Shown piece after piece: positions 43,001-50,093 of a DNA stretch of 64,000 nt (position 1 is its first letter; each line of letters opens with the position of its first letter). The notes under the pieces are model-generated. The model ran no database searches. It was not told the origin of the DNA and saw only the letters and a list, made by a program, of their open reading frames with translations. This stretch comes from Pseudomonas viridiflava. Lineage in GTDB: Bacteria; Pseudomonadota; Gammaproteobacteria; Pseudomonadales; Pseudomonadaceae. The stretch lies in the NCBI RefSeq assembly GCF_900582625.1, contig NZ_UTIQ01000241.1, forward strand, positions 62,001 through 126,000, written 5' to 3'. Both the position numbers and the translations under genes were made by a program.

Positions 43001-43527
43001 ACATTGGCGGGGTTGAGCACCGGAATCGACGCAGCGATAAAGGCGTGCTCGCTCTGGTTGGCGATGCTCGATGATTTGCAGCCATGGTCGTCGCCGGCCA
43101 GCAATAGCACCCCGCCATGAGCCGAGACGCCAGCCGAGTTGCCGTGTTTGAACACATCGCCGCAACGGTCGACGCCCGGCCCTTTGCCGTACCACATGGC
43201 GAACACACCGTCGTAACGCGCGCCGGGAAACAGGGACGTTTGCTGACTGCCCCATACGGCCGTAGCCGCCAGCTCTTCGTTAACGCCGGGCTGAAAGTGG
43301 ATGTGGTTGTCTTGCAGAAAGGTTTTGGCTTCCCACAGGCTTTTATCAAGATTGCCTAACGGCGAGCCGCGGTAACCCGAAATAAAGCAGGCCGTGTTCA
43401 GGCCATGGGCGCTGTCGCGCTGTTTTTGCAGCATCGGCAGGCGAGTGAGTGCCTGGGTGCCGGTAAGGTAGAGATGACCGGTTGCGAGTCGGTACTTGTC
43501 ATCCAGGCGGATCTCGGCCAGAGACAT
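40042..43527 (-). CDS. Indolepyruvate:ferredoxin oxidoreductase-type protein (fused alpha/gamma subunits)
   Basis: A 1161-residue fusion enzyme of the 2-oxoacid:ferredoxin oxidoreductase superfamily. It starts with a thiamine-pyrophosphate-dependent alpha part, in which CSGCPHNTS (about 430) and NLGDGTYFHSG (about 488-498) mark the TPP site. A Cys-rich CEGCGDCSVKSNC cluster (about 632-645) follows for iron-sulfur binding. Next comes a gamma-type domain (LPGVGGSGVTTVGALLG, about 706). The C-terminal 400 residues are additional. It would oxidatively decarboxylate arylpyruvates or branched 2-oxoacids to acyl-CoA. A GGAG ribosome site precedes the ATG. An Lrp-type regulator is divergent from it. 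Confidence 0.88.
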   Translation of the reverse strand: MSLAEIRLDDKYRLATGHLYLTGTQALTRLPMLQKQRDSAHGLNTACFISGYRGSPLGNLDKSLWEAKTFLQDNHIHFQPGVNEELAATAVWGSQQTSLFPGARYDGVFAMWYGKGPGVDRCGDVFKHGNSAGVSAHGGVLLLAGDDHGCKSSSIANQSEHAFIAASIPVLNPANVQEILDYGILGWELSRYSGCWVALKTIAENVDSSAVVDVDPLRVQVQLPTDFQLPEDGVHIRWPDPPLVQEKRLNTYKIYAARAFALANDLNQVKLDSPNPRLGIITTGKSYLDVRQALVDLGLDDELCAQVGLRVLKVGMSWPLEPVSVHEFAQGLDEILVVEEKRSIIEDQLTGQLYNWPVEKRPRVVGEFDEQGVSLLPNLSELTPAMIARAIAKRLAPIYSSEQIESRLAFLAAKEKALAAPKHKTVRTPHFCSGCPHNTSTKVPDGSRAQGGIGCHYMTQWMDRNTDTFTQMGGEGATWIGQAPFTDTPHIFQNLGDGTYFHSGQLAVRAAVAAGVNITYKILYNDAVAMTGGQPIDGELRVDQLSQQLFSEGVKRIALVSDEPDKYPTRATFAPIVTFHHRRELDAVQRELREFKGTSVIIYDQTCATEKRRRRKRGKLVDPAKRAFINPAVCEGCGDCSVKSNCLSVLPLETAQGRKREIDQNSCNKDFTCVDGFCPSFVTVHGGRLRKPEALGHGAEFAAVPEPVQPTLERPYNILLPGVGGSGVTTVGALLGMAAHLEGKGCSVLDQAGLAQKFGPVITHIRIAEKQDDIYAVRIAAGETDLLLGCDLVVAASEEALAKLNEQIAHAVVNSHEAATAEFTRNPNAEFPGAAMQQAIIEAVGGSKTHFVEATELATGLLGDSIATNLFMLGYAYQLGLVPVSAEAINQAIELNAVAVALNQQAFLWGRRAAHSPDAVKALAKPDAAAQLAEKELTLEQRIERNAANLRAYQDDAYADRYLALLSHVRATESRLFPGQPLALTEAVAFNYFKLLAYKDEYEVARLYSNGDFTRQLAAQFEGDYRLQFHLAPSWLSKRDARTGELRKRSFGPWMLQAFAVLARFKFLRGTRFDPFAYSHERRTERELIGHYEADVALILERINEAKRHSALALARVPERIRGYGHVKDQALLAVARQAEELRRSLRDESSESSPLYVAAA

Positions 43528-43726
43528 AGCGGGCGCTCCTGTTATTTTTATGGCGACCTGGGCGGCTACGGTAAAGCCGCCCTACTTTGGCTAACGGCAG
43601 GATTTCTGCCGAGGCACATGGCTAAGAATATGACCGGACGGTTCCGATTTTTTCTTTCTATTTTCGGGTCTTCGCGCCACTCTTGCGCATGAGTTATTCA
43701 GGAAAAACAATAAAAGAGACTGACTA

Positions 43727-44200
43727 ATGCAAAGCGCCCTGAGCCCCATCGACCGGAAGATTTTGCGCCTGCTGCAGCACAACGCTGATTTGTCTGCAGC
43801 CGAGATCGCCGAAAAGGTTGAGCTATCCCAGTCGCCCTGTTGGCGGCGGATTCACCGCATGCAGGAAGAGGGTTTGATCGAGCGCAAGGTGGCTCTGCTG
43901 AATCCGACGCTGCTGGGCTTCTCCATCACCGTCTTCGTCAACATCAAACTGTCTGCCCACGGGCGCAACAACCTCACGGAGTTTGAGCAGGCGATCGTGG
44001 GTTATCCGCAAGTGCTGGAGTGTTTCACCATGGCTGGCGGCTCCGATTACTTGCTTAAGGTGGTGGCCAAAGACATCGCCAGCTACGAGCGTTTTCTACG
44101 CGACCAGTTGTTGCAGCGCCCGCATGTATTGGAAGCCCACTCGAACATCGCCATGAGCGAAGTGAAGCGCACCACCGAGCTGCCGCTGGACCTGGTTTAA
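43727..44200 (+). CDS. Lrp/AsnC family transcriptional regulator
   Basis: A 157-residue Lrp-type regulator. The N-terminal HTH (LSPIDRKILRLLQHNADLSAAEIAEKVELSQSPCWRRI) and the C-terminal RAM/ACT ligand domain are both complete. It is divergent from the oxidoreductase gene with a 199-base intergenic region, so it very likely controls that gene in response to an amino acid. Its stop overlaps the convergent phnN gene by four bases. Confidence 0.93.
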   Translation: MQSALSPIDRKILRLLQHNADLSAAEIAEKVELSQSPCWRRIHRMQEEGLIERKVALLNPTLLGFSITVFVNIKLSAHGRNNLTEFEQAIVGYPQVLECFTMAGGSDYLLKVVAKDIASYERFLRDQLLQRPHVLEAHSNIAMSEVKRTTELPLDLV

Positions 44201-44748
44201 CTGCGCGGGGTGGCGATTAGGCGCAACAACGCGGACACGGTGGTCGCTAGGGCGCCGGAGTTGTCGAGCATATGCAGCCCTTCAGCTTCTGCGGCGGGCT
44301 GAATGTGGGCGCTGCGGGCCAGGCGGGCATCTATTTCAGCGAGTGTTTCACGACCGCGAGCCAGGAGGCGTTGGCGCAGAATCGCCGGCTCGACTGTCAG
44401 TAGCACAGCGAGAAGGTTGGGATAGCGGCGGCGAGCTTCAGGCAAGTAAGCGCGCGAGCCGTTGACGACCACGTTGTCGCCGTTCGCCAACCATGTGTCG
44501 ATGTGGGCTGGAATGCCATAGGCGAGCCCGTTTGCGCGCCAACTCATGGCAAAGGCACCTTCGGTTTCCAATTGTTCGAATCGTTCTGGCGTAACGGCTT
44601 CGGCGTCTTCGCCTACCGCTTCGGCTGAACGGGTGATAACCCGTCGCACCAGGCGGCAACCATGCGCCTCAAGCTCGCCAGCAGCGGCCTGCAACAGGCT
44701 GTCTTTGCCAGAACCTGACGGCCCCATCAGGTAAACCAACGCGCCCAT
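44197..44748 (-). CDS. phnN: Ribose 1,5-bisphosphate phosphokinase PhnN
   Basis: A 183-residue P-loop kinase. Walker A GPSGSGKDS (9-17) and the guanylate-kinase-like segment VVNGSRAYLPEARRRYP (about 97-113) match PhnN. The enzyme makes 5-phosphoribosyl diphosphate from ribose 1,5-bisphosphate, the last step of phosphonate C-P lyase breakdown. No other phn gene is nearby, so the gene is isolated here. A GAGG ribosome site eight bases upstream supports the start. Confidence 0.88.
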   Translation of the reverse strand: MGALVYLMGPSGSGKDSLLQAAAGELEAHGCRLVRRVITRSAEAVGEDAEAVTPERFEQLETEGAFAMSWRANGLAYGIPAHIDTWLANGDNVVVNGSRAYLPEARRRYPNLLAVLLTVEPAILRQRLLARGRETLAEIDARLARSAHIQPAAEAEGLHMLDNSGALATTVSALLRLIATPRS

Positions 44749-45159
44749 CTACATCACCTCACTACAAATGCCTAGCGCTAATGCCGCACTGAGTCGACGG
44801 AGCCGCAATCTTGCCCGATCACGTCTCAGACTGGGCAAGCAAATCGTGAAACTCCTCACCAATGCCGACAAGTTGTATGACGACAAGGCAAACATGGGCT
44901 TAAATGCACAGTACTTCCGTGCCAGAAATGCCCACTTTGACAAATGGCGCGCATTTTCGACAGTTGGTGCTGGCACAAAGCCGCTAGCGCGTTCAAACTG
45001 CGACACAGATTTGGCGTCAAATAACTGATGCAGCGACTCATGGGTCAACAGGGGATAATTGCCCTCCCGTTGAACGGCTAGTGCTAATGATGGTCAAACC
45101 GGTGACAATCATGCAGCCAAGTGCCAGCATCGCTTCCCTGAACTAACCGGTTTAAATGT
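44749..45159. other. Intergenic region between phnN and amrZ
   Basis: 411 bases with short open frames on both strands but none with ribosome site, codon pattern or recognisable domain. The only signal I can name is a candidate AlgU-type promoter near 45072-45098. The length is in keeping with the complex regulatory region known for amrZ/algZ. Confidence 0.5.
45072..45098 (+). promoter_or_regulatory. Candidate AlgU (sigma-22) promoter of amrZ
   Basis: GAACGG, a 16-base spacer, then TCAAA (45094-45098). The AlgU consensus is GAACTT-N16/17-TCtgA or TCAAA, so two -35 bases differ. P. aeruginosa amrZ is known to be AlgU-dependent, which is why this weak match deserves mention. Confidence 0.35.
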
Positions 45160-45492
45160 ATGCGCCCTATGAAACAGGCTATTTATTCCAGCCGTACGGC
45201 TGACAAGTTCGTCGTTCGCTTACCCGATGGCATGCGTGAGCGCATCGCGGATGTAGCGCGTAATCATCACCGCAGCATGAATTCCGAGATCATCGCTCGC
45301 CTGGAACAGAGCATGCTCCAGGAAGGCTCGCTGGACGAAGACCTGAGCATGCGCTTGGATAGACCGGAACTTTCCCTGCATGAGCGCGAGCTGCTGCAAC
45401 GGTTTCGCCAACTGTCCCGGCGTCAGCAAAATGCCTTGGTCGCTTTGATCGCTCACGATGCCGAGATGAACGCTGAAGCAGAAGAAGCCTAA
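45160..45492 (+). CDS. amrZ: Ribbon-helix-helix regulator AmrZ (AlgZ)
   Basis: A 110-residue Arc-type regulator. The N-terminal ribbon-helix-helix (SSRTADKFVVRLPDGMRERI, then HHRSMNSEIIARLEQS) and the C-terminal tetramerisation tail (ELSLHERELLQRFRQLSRR) match P. aeruginosa AmrZ almost throughout. AmrZ activates alginate and represses its own gene. In fluorescent pseudomonads it also represses fleQ and so controls motility and c-di-GMP. A downstream terminator makes it a single-gene unit. Confidence 0.95.
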   Translation: MRPMKQAIYSSRTADKFVVRLPDGMRERIADVARNHHRSMNSEIIARLEQSMLQEGSLDEDLSMRLDRPELSLHERELLQRFRQLSRRQQNALVALIAHDAEMNAEAEEA

Positions 45493-45526
45493 GTCGGCCG
45501 GACAGTTTCAGGTAACAAGCCTCCAT

Positions 45527-45553
45527 AAAAAAACCGCCAATGGCGGTTTTTTT
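45527..45553. terminator. Bidirectional terminator between amrZ and mgtE
   Basis: AAAAAAACCGCC and GGCGGTTTTTTT form a perfect 12-base stem around AAT (45527-45553). Both convergent genes end within 35 bases. Confidence 0.95.
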
Positions 45554-45572
45554 ATGTCTGCGATTTGAGGGC

Positions 45573-47015
45573 TTACAAGAGAAACAACGTAGCGAGCCCC
45601 AGGAAGATAAAGAAGCCACCGCTGTCGGTAACGGCAGTAATCATGACACTGGAGCCTAGCGCCGGATCGCGCCCCATGCGCGTCAGCGTCATGGGTATAA
45701 GCACACCCATTAGCGCGGCTAGCAGCAGGTTGAGCGTCATGGCCGCCGTCATCACAATGCCTAGCGACCAACTGCCGTACAACATGTAGGCAACCACCCC
45801 GATCACGCCCCCCCACACCACCCCGTTAAACAGCGAAACCGCCAGCTCCTTGCGCATCAAGCGCGACGTGTTGCCAGTGCTCACTTGGTCCAGCGCCATC
45901 GCGCGAACAATCATGGTGATGGTCTGGTTGCCCGAGTTGCCGCCTATGCCGGCCACAATCGGCATCAGCGCCGCCAATGCCACCAGTTTCTCGATGGAAC
46001 CTTCAAACAACCCGATCACGCGAGATGCGATAAACGCGGTGATTAGATTGATCGCCAGCCAAGCCCAACGGTTGCGCAGCGATTTCCACACCGAGGCAAA
46101 GATGTCTTCTTCCTCACGCAGACCCGCCATGTTCAAGACTTCGGTTTCGCTTTCTTCGCGAATCAAGTCGACCATTTCGTCGATGGTCAGACGGCCGATG
46201 AGCTTGCCGTTCTTATCCACAACGGGCGCAGAGATAAGGTCGTAACGCTCAAACGCTTGCGCGGCGTCGTAGGCATCTTCGTCCGGGTGGAAGCTCACCG
46301 GATCATCGGCCATGACTTCGGCAACCTGCTTGTCCGGATCATTCACCAGCAATCGCTTGATCGGCAGCACACCCTTGAGCACACCGTCGTAGTCAACCAC
46401 GAACAGCTTGTCGGTATGGCCAGGCAATTCTTTCAGGCGGCGCAGATAACGCAGCACCACTTCCAGGCTGACATCTTCGCGGATGGTGACCATCTCGAAG
46501 TCCATTAACGCGCCGACCTGGTCTTCCTCGTACGACAACGCCGATCGCACGCGTTCGCGTTGCTGGGCATCGAGGGTTTCCATCAGCTCGTGCACAACGT
46601 CGCGCGGAAGCTCCGGCGCGAGGTCGGCCAGCTCGTCGGCGTCCATGTCCTTGGCGGCCGCGAGAATCTCGTGATCGTCCATGTCGGCGATCAGCGTTTC
46701 ACGAACGGAGTCGGATACTTCGAGAAGAATGTCGCCGTCGCGCTCGGCTTTGACCAACTGCCAGACGGTCAGACGGTCATCGAGCGGCAGCGCTTCGAGA
46801 ATATGGGCAACGTCGGCGGAGTGCAGGTCGTCGAGCTTGCGTTGCAACTCGGCGAGGTTTTGCCGGTGAACCAGGCTCTCTACGCGCTCCTGATTCTGGC
46901 CTTCCTGACGGTGGGTCAGGTCTTCAACAAGCCGGTGCCGATGCAGCAGTTCAACGACTTGGGCAAGTCGGTCCTGCAGGCTTTCTTGCGGCTTTTTTGC
47001 TTCTACTTCTGTCAT
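45573..47015 (-). CDS. mgtE: Magnesium transporter MgtE
   Basis: A 480-residue channel. The N-terminal acidic MgtE_N domain (about 50-150), two CBS domains (about 155-275; DPVSFHPDEDAYDAAQAFERY, APVVDKNGKLIGRLTIDE) and five C-terminal helices are present. The pore motif MPIVAGIGGNSGNQT (about 365-380) is the MgtE signature. The CBS domains gate Mg2+ entry by sensing internal Mg2+. The ATG at 47015 has GGAG six bases upstream, unlike the frame start four codons earlier. Confidence 0.95.
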   Translation of the reverse strand: MTEVEAKKPQESLQDRLAQVVELLHRHRLVEDLTHRQEGQNQERVESLVHRQNLAELQRKLDDLHSADVAHILEALPLDDRLTVWQLVKAERDGDILLEVSDSVRETLIADMDDHEILAAAKDMDADELADLAPELPRDVVHELMETLDAQQRERVRSALSYEEDQVGALMDFEMVTIREDVSLEVVLRYLRRLKELPGHTDKLFVVDYDGVLKGVLPIKRLLVNDPDKQVAEVMADDPVSFHPDEDAYDAAQAFERYDLISAPVVDKNGKLIGRLTIDEMVDLIREESETEVLNMAGLREEEDIFASVWKSLRNRWAWLAINLITAFIASRVIGLFEGSIEKLVALAALMPIVAGIGGNSGNQTITMIVRAMALDQVSTGNTSRLMRKELAVSLFNGVVWGGVIGVVAYMLYGSWSLGIVMTAAMTLNLLLAALMGVLIPMTLTRMGRDPALGSSVMITAVTDSGGFFIFLGLATLFLL

Positions 47016-47331
47016 AGCACACTCCACCCCCAGCGGCAGAGCGCGCCAAAGGGATCAATCAGTCAATTCTTGATTGGTAAAGCGAGGTATTGAGCTACTA
47101 CTGGGTAAGTCCATGATGGCAATCCATAAGCCTCGGCGAGGCTGACCGGCAAATGATACCACTGCGCCTTGTCTTTGCACGCGACAAAATCTAGGCAAGA
47201 ACAAGTGCTTGCGCCACAAAGCTAGGTTTCTTCTGAATCCTGTGTACGACGCATTGCAAGCGCCATGGGGCACTACAGACCGACGAATATTTACGCGTTA
47301 GGGTGGCAACTTCTGTCACGGAGGACACCCC
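47016..47331. other. Intergenic region upstream of mgtE and the gene at 47332
   Basis: 316 bases between divergent genes. A short hairpin (AGCCTC/GAGGCT, 47129-47143) lies about 115 bases upstream of mgtE. I see no recognisable Mg2+ riboswitch or promoter consensus and no ORF worth calling. Confidence 0.5.
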
Positions 47332-47841
47332 ATGCATCTCATGCTTGCACTCATTACGCTTGCACTTCTTCTTTGCCCCGCCACTACTTCCTATGGCGCT
47401 ACGGTTCACCGCTGCCAAGACGAAAAAGGCCACGTCACCTTCACCCAACTTGGTTGCTCGGCCGAGCATGGGCTGGCGAGTGAAATACTCAACATGCCGA
47501 GCACTGAGTCTGAAAACGCAGGGGCTGCCCAACCCACAAAAAAGGTGAGCAAGGCTGCGAGTGAAAAGCCGCCACGCGCGAACCGGCAGAGCTCTGCTGT
47601 CGCGGGCACCGGTGCGCGGCAAGACGGTTGCGGCAATCTGCTTACGCCAGCGGCGCGGCGTAAGGCGATGATCAACAAGGAAGCACGTCCAGGCATGACC
47701 CAGGCGGATGTAGAGAGCATGCTGGGCAAGCCCGACAGCATCAGCAGTCAAAACGGCAAGGCGCGCTTCAACTACGTCGACAAACACAGTGGCCGCAAGC
47801 GCAACATCAGTTTTGATGTCGATGGTTGCGTAAAATCCTAG
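47332..47841 (+). CDS. Secreted DUF4124-like protein with SmpA/BamE-like C-terminus
   Basis: A 169-residue exported protein. Residues 1-23 form a signal peptide (MHLMLALITLALLLCPATT...). The next 35 residues (VHRCQDEKGHVTFTQLGC) look like a DUF4124 domain with paired cysteines. A basic Ser/Ala-rich linker follows. The C-terminal 60 residues (RPGMTQADVESMLGKPDSIS) resemble the small BamE/SmpA fold. It is transcribed alone into the terminator shared with the tRNAs. The biological role is unknown. Confidence 0.75.
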   Translation: MHLMLALITLALLLCPATTSYGATVHRCQDEKGHVTFTQLGCSAEHGLASEILNMPSTESENAGAAQPTKKVSKAASEKPPRANRQSSAVAGTGARQDGCGNLLTPAARRKAMINKEARPGMTQADVESMLGKPDSISSQNGKARFNYVDKHSGRKRNISFDVDGCVKS

Positions 47842-47850
47842 ACAATAAAA

Positions 47851-47876
47851 AAGGGCCTGCATGTCTGCAGGCCCTT
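47851..47876. terminator. Terminator shared by the tRNA cluster and the gene at 47332
   Basis: AAGGGCCTGCA (47851-47861) pairs with TGCAGGCCCTT (47866-47876) around TGTC. On the - strand it is followed by a T-run, so it mainly ends the tRNA transcript, which finishes seven bases upstream. Confidence 0.9.
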
Positions 47877-47882
47877 CAAATA

Positions 47883-47959
47883 TGGTGCACTCAGGAGGAT
47901 TCGAACCTCCGACCGCTCGGTTCGTAGCCGAGTACTCTATCCAGCTGAGCTATGAGTGC
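47883..47959 (-). tRNA. tRNA-Arg (ACG), copy 2
   Basis: A 77-base tRNA on the - strand with encoded CCA. Acceptor GCACTCA pairs with TGAGTGC. The anticodon stem CTCGG/CCGAG encloses CTACGAA, anticodon ACG. The sequence is identical to the copy at 48054-48130. Confidence 0.97.
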
Positions 47960-48053
47960 AAAGTACAACTTTCAACAACATTCAGAGACTCTCGAGTTAC
48001 ATCTCTGACTTTAAATAACCGACTTGCTTTAACAACAAATCAGGCTGCTTAAA

Positions 48054-48130
48054 TGGTGCACTCAGGAGGATTCGAACCTCCGACCGCTCGGTTCGTAGCC
48101 GAGTACTCTATCCAGCTGAGCTATGAGTGC
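48054..48130 (-). tRNA. tRNA-Arg (ACG), copy 1
   Basis: A 77-base tRNA on the - strand, identical to the copy 94 bases downstream, with encoded CCA and anticodon ACG. Both probably come from one precursor starting at the tRNA-Ser gene. Confidence 0.97.
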
Positions 48131-48238
48131 ATTTTGCGTAACAAATTATAAAGCTTCGAAATTGATTTTCAATCAATTTTTCCAGTAATTTCAACGACTT
48201 AACGCTAAACACCAGAACATCAATTTCGTTGAAATTAA

Positions 48239-48329
48239 TGGCGGAGAAGGGGGGATTCGAACCCCCGACACCCTTTTGAGGTGTACTCCCTTAGCAGGGG
48301 AGCGCCTTCGGCCACTCGGCCACCTCTCC
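48239..48329 (-). tRNA. tRNA-Ser (GCT)
   Basis: A 91-base class II tRNA on the - strand with a long variable arm and encoded CCA. Acceptor GGAGAGG pairs with CTTCTCC (one mismatch-type pair). The anticodon loop CTGCTAA gives anticodon GCT. It is the first gene of a Ser-Arg-Arg cluster just downstream of csrA. Confidence 0.96.
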
Positions 48330-48390
48330 GCAACACGGGGCGCATGATATCCATGTTTTCCCCGTTTGCAAAGCCAAAAATTGATAAAAA

Positions 48391-48576
48391 TTAGTGGCTT
48401 GGTTCTTGGTCCTTCTCTTTCTGGATGCGCTGGTAAATTTCTTCCCGGTGCACGGCAACTTCCTTTGGCGCATTGACGCCGATTCGCACCTGGTTACCTT
48501 TAACGCCCAACACGGTGACAGTGACATCATCACCTACCATCAGGGTCTCTCCGACCCGGCGAGTCAGAATCAGCAT
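48391..48576 (-). CDS. csrA: Carbon storage regulator CsrA
   Basis: A 61-residue RNA-binding dimer beginning MLILTRRVGETLMVGDDVTV, with VHREEIYQRI near the C-terminus; nearly invariant among pseudomonads. CsrA/RsmA binds GGA loops in mRNA leaders and controls secondary metabolism, biofilm and motility. A GGAGAAAGGGA ribosome site precedes the ATG. It lies between lysC and the tRNA-Ser gene, the usual gammaproteobacterial location. Confidence 0.97.
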   Translation of the reverse strand: MLILTRRVGETLMVGDDVTVTVLGVKGNQVRIGVNAPKEVAVHREEIYQRIQKEKDQEPSH

Positions 48577-48637
48577 TCCCTTTCTCCTTACGGATTACAG
48601 TTCAGGACAACTAGACAGTCTGCAAAATTAAAATGGC

Positions 48638-48674
48638 GACGGCAGCGGTGCATATCAACCACCCCGCTGCCGTC
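48638..48674. repeat. Inverted repeat upstream of csrA
   Basis: GACGGCAGCGG (48638-48648) and CCGCTGCCGTC (48664-48674) are perfect inverted copies with a 15-base loop. It lies about 60 bases upstream of the csrA start and 60 bases downstream of the lysC terminator, so it belongs to the csrA promoter or leader. Confidence 0.5.
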
Positions 48675-48733
48675 ACCCAAGTATTGACTAGTGTAGGCAG
48701 AAAGAAAGTTCCACCTACCCCGCCAAAAAGACA

Positions 48734-48759
48734 AAAGGCGCGGAATCAACCGCGCCTTT
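48734..48759 (-). terminator. Intrinsic terminator after lysC
   Basis: AAAGGCGCGG (48734-48743) pairs with CCGCGCCTTT (48750-48759) around a six-base loop. A T-rich stretch follows on the - strand. The lysC stop is 11 bases upstream. Confidence 0.9.
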
Positions 48760-48770
48760 CGAATAAACGC

Positions 48771-50006
48771 TTATTCGCCTTGTCGCGCCGGCGCGTCGAG
48801 CTCGAACGCGGTGTGCAATGCACGTACCGCCAGTTCCAGGTATTTCTCTTCGATGACCACCGACACCTTGATTTCAGACGTCGAGATCATCTGGATGTTG
48901 ATGCTCTCTTTGGCCAGTGCCTCGAACATACGGCTGGCGACACCCGCATGAGAGCGCATACCAACGCCAACGATCGAAACCTTGGCAATCTTCAAGTCAC
49001 CGCTGACTTCACGCGCATTGATCTCACGCGCCGTCTGCTCCAGCACTTGTTGGGCATTCTGGTAGTCGTTGCGGTGCACGGTGAAGGTGAAATCGGTGGT
49101 GTTATCGTGCGCGACGTTCTGCACGATCATGTCCACCTCAATGTTCGCGGCGCTGATCGGGCCAAGAATTTTGAAGGCAACACCTGGGATATCCGGCACG
49201 CCACGGATGGTCAGCTTGGCTTCGTCGCGGTTGAAGGCGATGCCGGAGATGATCGGCTGTTCCATGGATTCCTCTTCATCAATAGTAATAAGGGTGCCCG
49301 GCCCCTCTTGGAAGCTGTGCAGCACGCGCAGCGGGACGTTGTACTTGCCGGCAAACTCCACCGAGCGGATCTGCAACACCTTGGAACCCAAGCTGGCCAT
49401 TTCCAGCATTTCTTCAAAGGTGATCTTGTCCAGACGACGCGCTTGCGGCACGACACGCGGGTCGGTGGTGTAGACGCCATCGACATCGGTGTAAATCTGA
49501 CACTCATCGGCTTTCAAGGCTGCAGCCAATGCGACACCCGTGGTATCCGAGCCGCCGCGACCGAGCGTGGTGATATTGCCCTGCTCGTCTACGCCCTGAA
49601 AACCAGCCACTACCACCACGCGCCCGGCCTTGAGATCGGCGCGAATCTTCTGATCGTCAATTTGCAAAATGCGCGCTTTGTTATGAGCGCTGTCGGTCAG
49701 AATGCGCACTTGGTTACCGGTGTACGACACCGCCGGCACACCGCGTTTAATCAGGGCCATGGCCAACAGGGCGATGGTGACCTGCTCACCGGTAGACACC
49801 ATAACGTCCAGCTCACGGGGAACCGGTTGGTCGCTAATCTGCTTGGCCAAGTCGATCAGGCGGTTGGTTTCACCGCTCATGGCCGACAGCACGATCACCA
49901 GGTCTGTCCCGGCTTCGTGGAATTTCTTGACCTTCTCGGCTACCTGCTCGATACGCTCGACGGTGCCGACGGAGGTGCCCCCAAACTTCTGTACGATCAA
50001 AGCCAT
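48771..50006 (-). CDS. lysC: Aspartate kinase LysC
   Basis: A 411-residue aspartokinase. The catalytic domain (1-250) has VQKFGGTSVG (residues 5-14) and GFQGVDEQGNITTLGRGGSD (about 133-152). Two ACT domains (about 265-405) carry the allosteric site for lysine and threonine. It makes aspartyl phosphate for Lys, Thr, Met and cell-wall diaminopimelate. The ATG at 50006 is chosen over an upstream frame start because the family always begins near MALIVQKFGG. It lies between alaS and csrA as in related genomes. Confidence 0.96.
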   Translation of the reverse strand: MALIVQKFGGTSVGTVERIEQVAEKVKKFHEAGTDLVIVLSAMSGETNRLIDLAKQISDQPVPRELDVMVSTGEQVTIALLAMALIKRGVPAVSYTGNQVRILTDSAHNKARILQIDDQKIRADLKAGRVVVVAGFQGVDEQGNITTLGRGGSDTTGVALAAALKADECQIYTDVDGVYTTDPRVVPQARRLDKITFEEMLEMASLGSKVLQIRSVEFAGKYNVPLRVLHSFQEGPGTLITIDEEESMEQPIISGIAFNRDEAKLTIRGVPDIPGVAFKILGPISAANIEVDMIVQNVAHDNTTDFTFTVHRNDYQNAQQVLEQTAREINAREVSGDLKIAKVSIVGVGMRSHAGVASRMFEALAKESINIQMISTSEIKVSVVIEEKYLELAVRALHTAFELDAPARQGE

Positions 50007-50093
50007 TTGCAGCTGCCTCAGCCCCTCATTAATCAGTCGCCTCACCCCAATGCCTGTGCCTGCCGGGCAGCAGGCGGCATTGTCGGGCGAGCG

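Noticed and set aside
44768..45028. Small + strand ORF (86 codons) upstream of amrZ.
   Set aside because: No ribosome site and no recognisable domain, and it occupies the region expected to hold the amrZ promoter.
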